NCBI RefSeq assembly: GCF_014843825.1
Contig: NZ_JHQR01000067.1
Location: forward strand, 1-46,393
Reading direction: 5' to 3'
Source: Mesorhizobium silamurunense
GTDB taxonomy: Bacteria; Pseudomonadota; Alphaproteobacteria; Rhizobiales; Rhizobiaceae
DNA: 46,393 nucleotides
The position numbers and the translations under genes were made by a program. The notes under the pieces were generated by a model. It had not been told where the DNA came from. It ran no database searches and worked only from the letters and a program-made list of their open reading frames with translations. Below are positions 28,826-38,220 of this stretch, in pieces. The first letter of the stretch is position 1. Each line of letters starts with the position of its first letter.

Positions 28826-29896
28826 CTAAATCTCCGGGATGCTCTCGCGAAAAATCACCTGCAGCCGCGGCTGGTGCAGTTCGTAAGGCAGCCCCCTGAC
28901 GGCGTGGGACAAAATGTTGAGCGCCTCGCGCGCCTCCACGCGTGGGTTCTGGTCGATCACGGCATCGAGCGTGCCGTCGAGCAGGAGCTCCTTGGTGCCG
29001 TCCGTCACCTCATGGCCGAGGAAGAGAACCTCCTTCGCCCGGCCGCGTTCCTTGAGCGCGCGGGCGATGCCGGTGTTGCCGGCGCCGACATTGTAGATGG
29101 CCGCGAGGTCGGGATGGCGCTCAAGCAGGGCCGAGGCCTCAGAATAGGCCTTCTCGCGGTCGTCGAGCATTTCGCGCATCTCGACGATTTCGAGGTTCGG
29201 GGATTCCTCCGCGAGGATATGGCGAAAGCCCATCTCGCGTTCCTCATGGCCGCGATAGGCAAGCGAGCCGGCAAACAGCGCGACCTTGCCCGGGCGGCCG
29301 GCACCCATGAAGCGGTTGAGCAGATAGCCGGCCAGCCGGCCTGCGGCACGATTGTCGATGCCGATATAGGCAACCCTCGGCACATGCAGGATGTCGGAGG
29401 CGATGGTGACGACCTTGACGTCGCTGGCTGACAGCGAGCGGATCGCCTCGCGCACCGTCGGGTGGTCGAGCGCGATGACGCCGACACCTTGCGTCTGGCC
29501 ATGCAGGTCCTGAAGCAGGCGCGCGAGCCGGTCGGGATTGAAGCCCTCGATGGTGGTCACGCGCACGTCGAGATCGGGCCGCGTCTGCGCCTGGGCCTCG
29601 ATGTGGCGATGCAGCAGCTTGATGAAGGAGTTGGTGCCGGCCGGCAGCGCGAAGTCGAGCCTGATCGTCTGGCCCGGGACGGTTCGCTGCGGGGTGCCGT
29701 TCGGGCTTTCGGCAATGTAGCCCAGGCGCTGCGCCATTTCGATGACGATCTCGCGCGTGCGGGCCCGCACTCCGGGACGGTTGTTCAGCACACGGTCGAC
29801 CGTGGCGGGAGAAACGCCGGCTTCCCGGGCTATGTCTGTCAGGGTTGACCGCACGTCGAGCACCTCATCGCAAGCATCAAAATCCGCAGCTCCCAA
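28826..29896 (-). CDS. LacI-family transcriptional regulator
   Basis: A regulator of up to 356 residues with a LacI helix-turn-helix (LTDIAREAGVSPATVDRVLN) and a sugar-binding-protein-like sensor domain (Peripla_BP_4 type). The ATG at 29896 places the helix-turn-helix about 18 residues in; a GTG at 29854 with GAGG eight bases upstream gives a more typical N-terminus (VRSTLTDIAREAG) and may be the real start, for a 342-residue protein. It is divergent from the ABC/Moc-like operon and is its likely repressor. Confidence 0.9.
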   Translation of the reverse strand: MGAADFDACDEVLDVRSTLTDIAREAGVSPATVDRVLNNRPGVRARTREIVIEMAQRLGYIAESPNGTPQRTVPGQTIRLDFALPAGTNSFIKLLHRHIEAQAQTRPDLDVRVTTIEGFNPDRLARLLQDLHGQTQGVGVIALDHPTVREAIRSLSASDVKVVTIASDILHVPRVAYIGIDNRAAGRLAGYLLNRFMGAGRPGKVALFAGSLAYRGHEEREMGFRHILAEESPNLEIVEMREMLDDREKAYSEASALLERHPDLAAIYNVGAGNTGIARALKERGRAKEVLFLGHEVTDGTKELLLDGTLDAVIDQNPRVEAREALNILSHAVRGLPYELHQPRLQVIFRESIPEI

Positions 29897-30207
29897 TCAG
29901 CTCCGGAAAACGCCTCAGCGGCGACCGCGATTCTGATGTGAAATGATGTAACCGGCCTTGGCTCGTACGCAAGCCGACGCGTTACACAAGGCAAAGAAGG
30001 TCCGGAAAAATTGGCCGGATCGATGCGAAAGCCCCTCAAATCCAAGCAATGGGCGCGACGTGACAAGCTCGGCGAACTGCATTCTCTCCCTCATTTGCGA
30101 TCTTATGACGTGTTTTGAGTATTTATGATGTTGACAGGCTCGATGCGGTTCCGTCAATATCCCTCATAAGGGCCATGGAGGAACAGGCCCTTGAGGGAGG
30201 AGTTCCA
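29897..30207. promoter_or_regulatory. Divergent promoter region of the LacI gene and the ABC/Moc-like operon
   Basis: This 311-bp gap holds no gene. A perfect -35 box TTGACA at 30131-30136 is followed after 17-18 bases by a weak -10 (TCAATA or CAATAT at 30154-30160), pointing to the right. GTAAC near 29951 is inverted as GTTAC near 29982 and could be an operator. Just before the start codon GGAAC (30180-30184) pairs with GTTCC (30202-30206) and encloses the GGGAGGAG ribosome site. Confidence 0.45.
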
Positions 30208-31821
30208 ATGACTGATTTGATCCGCGTCTCGCGGCGCCGCCTGCTGGCGTCCGGAGGAAAGGCGGCGGTGTTTGTCGCCGCGACAGGTATCGCCCCGCAA
30301 TTCATTCGTCCCGGCCGCGCCTTTGCGGCGGACGCGCTGGCGCCCGGCATGATCGGCGGCCCGACCGGCTTCGATGGCGCCGAGCGCTACCAATACGGGC
30401 CCGATACACCGGAAGGGCGCGCCATCGAAGCGATCAAGGCGATGAAGGGTGCCGGCAAGGCGCCGGCCAAGATCGTGCTCGGCCTTTCGGACGGTTCGAT
30501 CGGCCAGCTGACGCAGCCGTTCCCGGCCGGCGCGCCGTCGATCAAGGATCTCTGGGAAAAGGAAACCGGCATTCCGCTCGAAATCGTCGGCGTGCCGAAC
30601 GGCCAGGAATTCACCAAGACGATGCAGGATATCTCCACCAAGGGTGGGGCCTATGACATCTACGCGGTGGAATGGAACCGCCTCGGCGATCTCGCCGAGA
30701 CCGGCGGCATCATCAAGCTCGACGACTTCGTCGCCCAGCACAAGCCGGCATGGGACGATCCGGCGCGCGGCTACGTCAACGGCGCCAAGGGCGTGTCGCT
30801 GCTCAACCAGTATCGCGGCTCGACCTATGGTGTTTCGCTCGACGGCGATTTCCAGACCTGGGTCTACCGCACCGACCTGTTCGGCGACGAAGCCGAGAAG
30901 AAGGCCTTCAAGGACAAGTATGGCTACGATCTCGCGCCGCCCAGGACCTGGAAGCAGCACGGCGACATCGCCGCTTTCTTCCACCGCCCAGACAAGGGGC
31001 TGTTCGGCTCGACCGACCTGCGCAACCAGGGCTGGGGCTACACCAACTGGTATCAGCGCTATGTCTCGATGGCCTCGCCGAACCAGTACCTGTTCGACGA
31101 CGCAGGCAAGCCGCTGATCAATTCCGAGCAGGGCATCGCGGCGACGAAGGAATATGTCGATTCGCTCTCGCACCATTCGCCGGATGCGATCTCATGGGGC
31201 TGGCCGGAACAGTACGGCAACTTCGCCAAGGGGGGTGCTGCGATGACCTGCGCCTTCTCCAACCTGCCGAAATTCCTCGACAATGCCGGCAACAAGGATT
31301 CGCTGGTCACTGGCAAGATCGGTTCGATGCTGCCGCCCGGCCGCGAGATCGACGGCAAGCTGGTCAGCCGCTCGGTGCTGTGGCTCAACCTGTCGGCTTC
31401 GGTTTCGGCGCAGTCCAAGAATCCGGAAGCCTGCTACCTCTTCCTGCAATGGGTCGGATCGAGCCGCATCTATGCCTGGATGACGGCCAATCCGGGCGGC
31501 TATTTCGATCCGTTCCGGCTGTCCGACTTCTCCGATCCGCTGGTCCGCCAGACCTATCACGCCTACCACATGGACGTGGTGCGCGAGACGGTGGCGCGCA
31601 CCGTGCCGACCATCAACTATCCCGGTGCTACGGCTTTCCACAACGCGCTCGACGAGAACCTCGTCGCCGCGCTGACCAAGGCCAAGACGCCCGAGCAGGC
31701 CATGGCCGACACCGAGGCCGAGTGGAAGAAGATCGCGCGGCGCACCGGCGAGGACAAGCTCCTCGAAGCCATCAAGACCAACAAGGAGGCTTGGCCCACG
31801 GTTCTCGATTCGATCGCCTGA
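30208..31821 (+). CDS. ABC transporter substrate-binding protein, Tat-exported
   Basis: A 537-residue family 1 solute-binding protein, larger than most sugar binders. The N-terminus MTDLIRVSRRRLLASGG followed by a hydrophobic stretch is a twin-arginine signal, so it is probably exported folded. The start at 30208 is preferred over an upstream frame because of the GGGAGGAG site and the Tat signal position. It heads an importer with two permeases and two ATPases, as in the rhizobial glycerol/polyol importers of the GlpSTPQV kind. The ligand is unknown; a polyol or inositol derivative is inferred from the catabolic genes. Confidence 0.88.
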   Translation: MTDLIRVSRRRLLASGGKAAVFVAATGIAPQFIRPGRAFAADALAPGMIGGPTGFDGAERYQYGPDTPEGRAIEAIKAMKGAGKAPAKIVLGLSDGSIGQLTQPFPAGAPSIKDLWEKETGIPLEIVGVPNGQEFTKTMQDISTKGGAYDIYAVEWNRLGDLAETGGIIKLDDFVAQHKPAWDDPARGYVNGAKGVSLLNQYRGSTYGVSLDGDFQTWVYRTDLFGDEAEKKAFKDKYGYDLAPPRTWKQHGDIAAFFHRPDKGLFGSTDLRNQGWGYTNWYQRYVSMASPNQYLFDDAGKPLINSEQGIAATKEYVDSLSHHSPDAISWGWPEQYGNFAKGGAAMTCAFSNLPKFLDNAGNKDSLVTGKIGSMLPPGREIDGKLVSRSVLWLNLSASVSAQSKNPEACYLFLQWVGSSRIYAWMTANPGGYFDPFRLSDFSDPLVRQTYHAYHMDVVRETVARTVPTINYPGATAFHNALDENLVAALTKAKTPEQAMADTEAEWKKIARRTGEDKLLEAIKTNKEAWPTVLDSIA

Positions 31822-31843
31822 TCCGTCTCCCTGGATCAGTACT

Positions 31844-31873
31844 GGAGGGGAGGGGCGACTGCTCCTCCCCTCC
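31844..31873. terminator. Strong hairpin between binding protein and permease genes
   Basis: GGAGGGGAGG (31844-31853) pairs perfectly with CCTCCCCTCC (31864-31873) around a 10-base loop. There is no T-run, so it is more likely an RNA-stabilising or attenuating stem that keeps binding-protein levels above those of the membrane parts. Confidence 0.6.
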
Positions 31874-31902
31874 GCAAGCAACGCCACCAGCAAAGCAGCC
31901 AG

Positions 31903-32763
31903 ATGAAGCGTTCCGTTCCATTCGAGATCTTCCGCTACGCCGCGATTCTCGCGGCGATCGCGGTCACGTTGGTGCCGATCCTGTGGATGGTGTCGATGGC
32001 CTTCAAGCCGATCGGCGAGTGGTCGGCTACGGGCACCGACCTGACCTGGTGGCCGAAGCATCCGACGCTCGCCAACTTCCAGTTTGTGTTCGGTGAATCC
32101 ACCAACGACCTGATCGTCGCGCTGGATCACACGGCGCTGAAGCCGATCCTGTCTTCGCTGCTCTCGGCGGTGTTCGGAACCGCGATCGCCATGTCGGCCG
32201 GCACCGCGGCCGCTTACGGCCTGTCGCGCTTCGGCTCCGGCCAGAACCTGCCGCTGGCGCTGATCCAGCTGAGGCTGTTTCCGCCGATGGCCGTCATGAT
32301 CCCCGTGATGATCATGTGGTCGTTCCTGAACTTCACCGACAGCTGGTGGGGGCTGGCGCTGGTCTACGGCATCGTCACGCTGCCCTTCGCCTTCTGGCTG
32401 ATGAAGACTTTCTTCGACGACATGCCGCGCGAGATCGAGGAGGCGGCGCTGGTCGAAGGCTGCTCGCGATTGCGTGTCTTCACCCGCATCACGCTGCCGA
32501 TGATGCGCGCCCCGCTGGCGAGCGCCGCGCTCTTCGTCTTCATCCTCAACTGGTCGGATTATCTGATCGCGCTGCTCTTAACGACGCGCGAATGGGTGAC
32601 GATCCCCGTCTACATGGCCTCGCTGTCGTCATCGATGACCGGGCAGCTCTATGGCGCCAAGGCCGCGCTCGGCCTGATCGCGGCGGTGCCGCCGGTCATC
32701 ATGGGCATCGCCATCCAGCGCCATCTGGTGCGTGGGCTGACCTTCGGAGCGCTCAAGCAATGA
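31903..32763 (+). CDS. ABC transporter permease, MalG-like
   Basis: A 286-residue permease with about six hydrophobic segments and the EAA loop [20 protein letters not shown] near residue 180. It belongs to the carbohydrate uptake CUT1 class. The MalG-type permease comes before the MalF-type here, the reverse of the usual order. The stop overlaps the next start (ATGA). Confidence 0.9.
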   Translation: MKRSVPFEIFRYAAILAAIAVTLVPILWMVSMAFKPIGEWSATGTDLTWWPKHPTLANFQFVFGESTNDLIVALDHTALKPILSSLLSAVFGTAIAMSAGTAAAYGLSRFGSGQNLPLALIQLRLFPPMAVMIPVMIMWSFLNFTDSWWGLALVYGIVTLPFAFWLMKTFFDDMPREIEEAALVEGCSRLRVFTRITLPMMRAPLASAALFVFILNWSDYLIALLLTTREWVTIPVYMASLSSSMTGQLYGAKAALGLIAAVPPVIMGIAIQRHLVRGLTFGALKQ

Positions 32764-33719
32764 GCGCGGTGACCGCGACGATTTCGAAGGGCAAGATGGA
32801 CGCCGCGACCGGCAAGCCGGCCCAGCGGGACGAGGGCGCGCGGCTGGGTTTCCGGCTGACCTTGCCGGCGCAGATCCTGGTGCTGTTCATCTCGGCCTTT
32901 CCGCTGCTCATGCAGCTCTACATCAGCGTCACCGACTGGTCGCCGCTTTCGGGCGTCGGCTGGTGGAACGCCTGGGAGATGTGGAACGGTTTCGCCAATT
33001 ACACCGATCTTGCCGCCGATACGCGCTTCTGGAGCGCGCTGAAGCGCACGGCGGTCGTCATGCTGGTCTGCGTGCCGGCGGAGTTCCTGCTGGGCCTAGC
33101 GCTGGCAACGCTGTTCGCCGACGACTTTCCGGGCAAGCGCATCTTCTATTCGATCCTTTTGATGCCGATGATGGTCGTGCCCGCGGTCGCCGGCTACATG
33201 TTCTTCATGCTGTTCCAGTCGGGCGGCCCGGTGAACGACATCCTGTCGAGGATCATCGGCGCGCCCGTCACCATCGCCTGGCTTTCCGATCCGAACCTGG
33301 CGCTGATCGCCGTCATGATCGCCGACATCTGGCAGTGGACGCCGCTGATGTTCCTCGTCCTGCTTGCAGGCCGCGTCGGCGTGCCGGAAGATCAGATGAA
33401 GGCGGCGACATTGCTCGGCGCCAATGCCTGGCAGCGCTTCACCACCATCGTGCTGCCAAAGATGAAGACGATCATCGTCATCGCGCTGGCGATCCGGGTG
33501 ATCGAGAACTTCAAGATCTTCGACACGCTCTACATCATGACCGGCGGCGGCCCCGGCGTCGCCACCGAGACGATCTCCGTCTACATCTACAAGGTCACCA
33601 CGCAGGACCTGATCTGGGGCTATGTCGCGGCCATCGCTCTCGCCATCCTCATCGTGCTCTCGATCGTCGCGGTCTACGCCATGAAGCGCATGGCGAAGAC
33701 CCGGGAGATGACGGCATGA
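32760..33719 (+). CDS. ABC transporter permease, MalF-like
   Basis: A 319-residue permease with a polar N-terminal tail of about 33 residues, six hydrophobic segments and the coupling loop [19 protein letters not shown]. The start at 32760 overlaps the previous stop, and the stop overlaps the ATPase start, both as ATGA. Together with the MalG-like protein it forms the membrane channel. Confidence 0.9.
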   Translation: MSAVTATISKGKMDAATGKPAQRDEGARLGFRLTLPAQILVLFISAFPLLMQLYISVTDWSPLSGVGWWNAWEMWNGFANYTDLAADTRFWSALKRTAVVMLVCVPAEFLLGLALATLFADDFPGKRIFYSILLMPMMVVPAVAGYMFFMLFQSGGPVNDILSRIIGAPVTIAWLSDPNLALIAVMIADIWQWTPLMFLVLLAGRVGVPEDQMKAATLLGANAWQRFTTIVLPKMKTIIVIALAIRVIENFKIFDTLYIMTGGGPGVATETISVYIYKVTTQDLIWGYVAAIALAILIVLSIVAVYAMKRMAKTREMTA

Positions 33720-34804
33720 GCGCGATCCACCTCAAGAACCTGGTCAAGAAATTCGGCGACTTCACCGCGCTGAAGACGATGGACCTCGAAATCGCCGACG
33801 GCGAGTTCATGGCCCTGCTCGGGCCCTCGGGCTGCGGCAAGTCGACGACGATGAACATGATCGCCGGGATGGAGGAGCCGACCGGCGGAAAAATCCTGTT
33901 CGGCGAGCGCGACATGGCCGGCGTGCCGATGGGGCGGCGCGGCGTCGGCTTCGTCTTCCAGAACTATGCCATCTTCACCCATATGACGGTGCGCCAGAAC
34001 CTCGCCTACGGGCCGAGGATGCGCGGCGCCGGCAAGGCCGAGATCGACCGCCGCGTCGGCGCCATCGCCAAGATGCTGCAGCTTTCGCCGCTGCTCGACC
34101 GCAAGGCGGACAGGCTTTCGGTCAACATCCTGCAGCGCGTGGCGATCGGCCGCTCGGCGATCATGGAGCGGGCGATCTTCCTGCTCGACGAGCCGCTGTC
34201 CAATGTCGACGCGGCGTTCCGCGCGGTGATGCGCACCGAACTCAAGCAGCTCCAGCGCCAGTTCAAGCAGACCATGGTCTATGTCACGCACGACCAGCTT
34301 GAAGCGATGACCATGGCCGACCGCATCGCGGTGATGGATCACGGCGTGCTGCAGCAGGTGGGCACGCCACTCGAGGTCTACAACAATCCGGCCAATGTCT
34401 TCGTCGCCCGCTTCATCGGCGCACCGGGCATGAACCTGCTCAAAGGCCGGCCGGCTGAAAGCGATCGCGGCCTGGTCATCGATCTCGGTCCGCTCGGCGT
34501 CACGCCGCCCTTGCCGGAGCAGCTTGTCCCGGCGGTGCGCGCGGCGCGCGGAGAGGTGCTCTACGGCTTCCGGCCGGAACAGGTGACGCTCGCCGCGCGT
34601 GGGCTGTCGATACTGGTGAGCTTCGTCGAACGGATCGGCGCGCGCACCATCGTGCATCTGGGCGAAGGCGAGAGCGCCGTGAAGGCGGTGTTCGAGAACG
34701 ACGTCGGGCTGTCGATCGGAGAAACCGCGATTGTCGCGCCGCCCGCTTCGTCGGTGCGCGTCTTCGACGCTGCCAGCGGACTCGCTTTGAGGGCGGGAGG
34801 CTGA
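33716..34804 (+). CDS. ABC transporter ATP-binding protein 1 with degenerate signature motif
   Basis: A 362-residue UgpC/MalK-like ATPase. Walker A GPSGCGKS (36-43), Q-loop Gln82, Walker B FLLDEP (Glu159) and switch His192 are canonical. The ABC signature, normally LSGGQQQR, reads LSVNILQR at residues 134-141 (34115-34138): both glycines are lost. A homodimer would be expected to hydrolyse ATP poorly. The partner encoded next has a canonical signature, so the two should form a heterodimer. The C-terminal 120 residues carry the usual regulatory OB-fold domain. Confidence 0.92.
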   Translation: MSAIHLKNLVKKFGDFTALKTMDLEIADGEFMALLGPSGCGKSTTMNMIAGMEEPTGGKILFGERDMAGVPMGRRGVGFVFQNYAIFTHMTVRQNLAYGPRMRGAGKAEIDRRVGAIAKMLQLSPLLDRKADRLSVNILQRVAIGRSAIMERAIFLLDEPLSNVDAAFRAVMRTELKQLQRQFKQTMVYVTHDQLEAMTMADRIAVMDHGVLQQVGTPLEVYNNPANVFVARFIGAPGMNLLKGRPAESDRGLVIDLGPLGVTPPLPEQLVPAVRAARGEVLYGFRPEQVTLAARGLSILVSFVERIGARTIVHLGEGESAVKAVFENDVGLSIGETAIVAPPASSVRVFDAASGLALRAGG

Positions 34805-34837
34805 AAATGTCCGTGCAACTATCTCCACGTCAGCGCC

Positions 34838-34956
34838 GCCCCTCACCCTTACCCTCTCCCCGTGAAGAACGGGGAGAGGGGGGCGCCAGCGTTGCGGCCA
34901 GCTCCCTTCTCCCCGTCACCATACGGGGAGAAGGTGCCGGCAGGCGGATGAGGGGC
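34838..34956. repeat. RIME1-like intergenic mosaic element within the operon
   Basis: Outer ends GCCCCTCA and TGAGGGGC are inverted. Inside are two perfect 12-bp hairpins: CCCTCTCCCCGT with ACGGGGAGAGGG (34852-34880) and CCTTCTCCCCGT with ACGGGGAGAAGG (34905-34934). Length and the two palindromes match the Rhizobium-specific intergenic mosaic element RIME1. It separates the two ATPase genes, the only large gap between the first permease and the dehydrogenase gene. Confidence 0.8.
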
Positions 34957-35004
34957 AGGGCCAAGGTTGGCAGTCTGTCCGCAACCTATAGGGCGGGCTG
35001 ACCC

Positions 35005-36075
35005 ATGGCCGATATCGTCTTCCGCAATGTCACCAAGCGCTACGCCACCACACTTGCCGTCAACGACGCCTCGTTCACCGTCGACGACAACGAGTTCTTC
35101 TGCTTCTTCGGTCCGCCGCTGTCGGGCAAGTCGACCATCCTTCGACTGGTGCTCGGATTGGAAACGCCGGACGAGGGCGAGATCCTGATCGGCGGCAAGC
35201 CGGTCAGCAGCGTCTCGCCGGCCGAGCGTAACGTCGCCATGGTGTTTCAGAACCTGGCGCTGTTTCCGCATATGAGCGCACGCGACAATGTGCGCTTCCC
35301 GCTGGTCGAGCGGAAGGTGGCGGAAGTGCAGATCGAAAAGCGCCTCGCCGATGTAGCGGCCAAGCTGCATATCGGCCATATCCTGCACAAGCCGCCGGCG
35401 CAGCTTTCCGGCGGCGAGCGGCAGCGCGTGGCGATCGCGCGGGCCCTGGTGCGCGACCCTGCTGCCTATCTGATGGACGACCCGATCTCGGCGCTCGATG
35501 CGCGGCTGCGCGAGGAAACACGCGTCGAGCTGAAGCGCATCCAGCGCGATCTCGGCAAGACGATGATCTACGTCACGCACGACCAGGAGGAGGCGATGTC
35601 GGTCGCCGACCGCATGGCCATCCTGGAGAACGGCCGGATCAGGCAGATCGGCGCGCCGGCCGAGATCTACGACCGTCCGGCTAGCGCCTATGTGGCGCGG
35701 ATGCTCGGCTCGCCGATGATGAACATCCTGCCGTCGGTGCGTGGCGCCGGCGGGGTCGAGGCGGCCGAAGGCGCAATCCGCATTGCCGACGACAAGGCGC
35801 CGGCCGAAGCGATCGAGATCGGGCTGCGGCCGGAGGACATCAAGGTCCGGCCTTGGGTGGACAGCGAGCCGGCGGAAGGGAGCGCGGGCCGCCCGGCGCG
35901 GGTGTTCGAGGTCGAGCCGCTTGGTGGCTACACGGTCGTGACTCTTGCCGCCGGGCAGTCAAAGCTGCGGGCACTGTTGCGCGGCCAGCCCGACGTCCGG
36001 CCGGACGCGATGGTGGCGATATCCTGCGAGCCGGCCAGAGTGCACTATTTCGGCCAGGACGGAGACGCTTTGTGA
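35005..36075 (+). CDS. ABC transporter ATP-binding protein 2 with altered Walker A and Walker B
   Basis: A 356-residue MalK-like ATPase that aligns residue for residue with the preceding one over the motifs. The signature LSGGERQR (134-141), Q-loop Gln82 and switch His192 are canonical. Walker A reads GPPLSGKS, keeping GK(S) but losing the fourth-position Gly, and Walker B reads YLMDDP: the catalytic Glu159 is replaced by Asp (codon at 35479). It is therefore the complement of ATPase 1, and the pair is predicted to have one canonical and one degenerate ATP site. The ribosome site before the ATG is weak, and a RIME-like element precedes it. Confidence 0.92.
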   Translation: MADIVFRNVTKRYATTLAVNDASFTVDDNEFFCFFGPPLSGKSTILRLVLGLETPDEGEILIGGKPVSSVSPAERNVAMVFQNLALFPHMSARDNVRFPLVERKVAEVQIEKRLADVAAKLHIGHILHKPPAQLSGGERQRVAIARALVRDPAAYLMDDPISALDARLREETRVELKRIQRDLGKTMIYVTHDQEEAMSVADRMAILENGRIRQIGAPAEIYDRPASAYVARMLGSPMMNILPSVRGAGGVEAAEGAIRIADDKAPAEAIEIGLRPEDIKVRPWVDSEPAEGSAGRPARVFEVEPLGGYTVVTLAAGQSKLRALLRGQPDVRPDAMVAISCEPARVHYFGQDGDAL

Positions 36076-36110
36076 CGGCAGCCGCGACGACAGAATTTCG
36101 GGAGGAGGAC

Positions 36111-37199
36111 ATGGCAAGCAAAGGCTTCGAGCCGGACGTTAAGGTTCGCACCAAGGACTACAAAATAGGCTGCGTCGGCGCCGGCATGATCATGGCCGAG
36201 TGCCATCTGGCAGCCTACAAGGAAGCGGGCTTTCCGGTGGTGGCGATCGCCTCGCGCACCAAGGCGAATGCGCAGAAGGTCGCCACCCGCTGGGGCATCC
36301 CGACGGTGCACGACACGCCGGAAAAGCTGATCGAGGACGAACAAGTCGAGATCATCGACCTTGCCTTCCCGCCCGACCAGCAGCCGGCGCTGATCCGCCA
36401 CGCGCTGAAGCAGAAGCACATCAAGGCGATCCTGGCGCAGAAGCCATTGGCGCTGACGGTGGAGGAGGCGGTCAAGCTGCGCGACGAGGCGACCAAGGCC
36501 GGCAAGATCCTCTCGGTCAACCAGAACATGCGGTACGACCAGTCGATGCGGGTGCTGAAGCAGATCATCGACAATGGCGAGCTCGGCGACATCGTCTTTG
36601 CGCAGATCGACATGCATGCGATCCCGCACTGGCAGACTTTCCTCGAGGACTATGACCGGCTTACGCTCGCCAATATGAGCGTGCACCATCTCGACGTGTT
36701 GCGCTTCCTGTTCGGCGATCCCGACGAGATCACGACGCTGACGCGCAAGGACCCGCGCACGCGCTTCGACCATTCCGACGGCATCACGGTGTCGACGCTG
36801 CGCTTCCCGTCGGGCGTGCTTGCGGTTTCGCTGGAGGACGTTTGGTCGGGCCCGCGCCAGGAAGGTTACAAGGACGACCAGCACATCAATTGGCGCGTCG
36901 ACGGCACCAAGGGTGTCGCCAAGGGCACGATCGGCTGGCCGACCGGGGCGGCCTCGACATTGACTTATGCTTCGACCGAGACGACCGGCGGCGAATGGGT
37001 GAGCCCGAGCTGGAGCACCATGTGGTTCCCGCAGGCCTTCATCGGCGTGATGGAGCAGCTCCAGCATGCCGTGAAGACAGGCACGCCACCGGCGCTTTCC
37101 GTCGCCGACAACGTCAAGACCATGGCGCTGGTGGAGGCGGGCTACCGCTCCATCGCCTCGGGCCGCACGGTCAAGCTCTCCGAAATCTCGATCACCTGA
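36111..37199 (+). CDS. Gfo/Idh/MocA-family NAD(P)-dependent oxidoreductase
   Basis: A 362-residue dehydrogenase with the Rossmann motif GCVGAGMIMAECH near residue 21 and the substrate-domain motif VHHLDVLRFLFGDP. The usual EKP motif reads AQKPLAL, with Gln for Glu, a variant that could change cofactor or substrate contacts. Members oxidise a ring or chain hydroxyl of inositols and sugars; MocA acts in rhizopine breakdown. GGAGGAGG directly before 36111 fixes the start, although a GTG at 36072 is in frame. It follows the second ATPase by 35 bp. Confidence 0.92.
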   Translation: MASKGFEPDVKVRTKDYKIGCVGAGMIMAECHLAAYKEAGFPVVAIASRTKANAQKVATRWGIPTVHDTPEKLIEDEQVEIIDLAFPPDQQPALIRHALKQKHIKAILAQKPLALTVEEAVKLRDEATKAGKILSVNQNMRYDQSMRVLKQIIDNGELGDIVFAQIDMHAIPHWQTFLEDYDRLTLANMSVHHLDVLRFLFGDPDEITTLTRKDPRTRFDHSDGITVSTLRFPSGVLAVSLEDVWSGPRQEGYKDDQHINWRVDGTKGVAKGTIGWPTGAASTLTYASTETTGGEWVSPSWSTMWFPQAFIGVMEQLQHAVKTGTPPALSVADNVKTMALVEAGYRSIASGRTVKLSEISIT

Positions 37200-37258
37200 A
37201 AACACTGGCAACTGAGCCAACCAATCAACTGAATCGCTTACAGGGAGGAATTCACACC

Positions 37259-38173
37259 ATGATGCAGGCAGGCATTTTCACGGGCTATTTCCCGTATGGC
37301 CTCGAAGAGACGGCGAAGAAGATCCGCGGCCTCGGTTTCAACACGGTGCAGCTCGACCTGCATTTCAAGGACATCGACCTGTCGGCCGGCCAGATCACCA
37401 AGGACAAGGCGAAGAAGGTGCGTGACACCTTCCGCGACCACAATCTGCCGGTCTGCTGCGTGTCGGGCTACACGAACATCATCCATCCGGACAAGGCGGA
37501 GCGCGAGAAGCGCGTCGGCTATCTCAAGGAGATCATCCGCAACGCCCGCCATTTCGGCTCGCCGTATGTGATCTCGGAAACCGGCACCTACAACACCGAG
37601 TCCGACTGGGTGCACCACCCGAAGAACAAGACCGAGGAAGGCTTTGAGGAATGCCGCAAGGTGATCGCGGACCTCGCCCAGACCGCTTACGACCACGGCG
37701 CGGTCTTCCTGCTCGAAACCTATGTCAACAACGTCGTCGGGTCGGTCGAGGAGACGGTGAAGATGTTCGCGCAGGTCGACCATCCTGGTCTCGGCCTCTT
37801 GATGGATCCGACCAACTATTTCGAGACCCACAACATCGACCGGATGGACCAGATCCTCAACCAGGTCTTCGATACGCTGACCGACAAGATCAAAATAGCG
37901 CATGCCAAGGACGTGAAGCGTTCGGGCAGCGACAAGTCGGAAAAGCATGCCGATATCGGCGACGACGACGCGATGGAAAGCCATACCTTCCGCGGCGTCG
38001 GCGAGATCGAGCTACCGGCGCCGGGCCTCGGCTCGCTGAACTACGACCTCTATCTCCAGCGGCTCGCCGAGAAGCATCCGAACATCCCGGTCATCATCGA
38101 GCATCTGTCGGAAGACGACGTGCCGCGCGCCAAGAAATTCCTCGACGGGAAATTCCGCGAGAACGGCCTCTGA
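37259..38173 (+). CDS. Sugar isomerase/epimerase, MocC/IolE-like TIM barrel
   Basis: A 304-residue xylose-isomerase-like TIM-barrel protein. Likely metal ligands are Glu in VFLLETYVN, Asp in LLMDPTNYF, His in KIAHAKDV and Glu in VIIEHLSEDD, as in related isomerases and inosose dehydratases. It starts after GGGAGGA at 37243-37249; the second Met codon at 37262 is an equal candidate. It probably converts the keto product of the dehydrogenase encoded just upstream, as MocC is thought to do in rhizopine catabolism. Confidence 0.88.
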   Translation: MMQAGIFTGYFPYGLEETAKKIRGLGFNTVQLDLHFKDIDLSAGQITKDKAKKVRDTFRDHNLPVCCVSGYTNIIHPDKAEREKRVGYLKEIIRNARHFGSPYVISETGTYNTESDWVHHPKNKTEEGFEECRKVIADLAQTAYDHGAVFLLETYVNNVVGSVEETVKMFAQVDHPGLGLLMDPTNYFETHNIDRMDQILNQVFDTLTDKIKIAHAKDVKRSGSDKSEKHADIGDDDAMESHTFRGVGEIELPAPGLGSLNYDLYLQRLAEKHPNIPVIIEHLSEDDVPRAKKFLDGKFRENGL

Positions 38174-38220
38174 GACAGGCATGGGGCACCGACGTTGAAA
38201 GTCAGAAACCCGAGCGCTGC

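Noticed and set aside
34838..34956. CRISPR array or attenuator
   Set aside because: Only two hairpins in the RIME arrangement, with no regular repeat-spacer pattern and no leader peptide.
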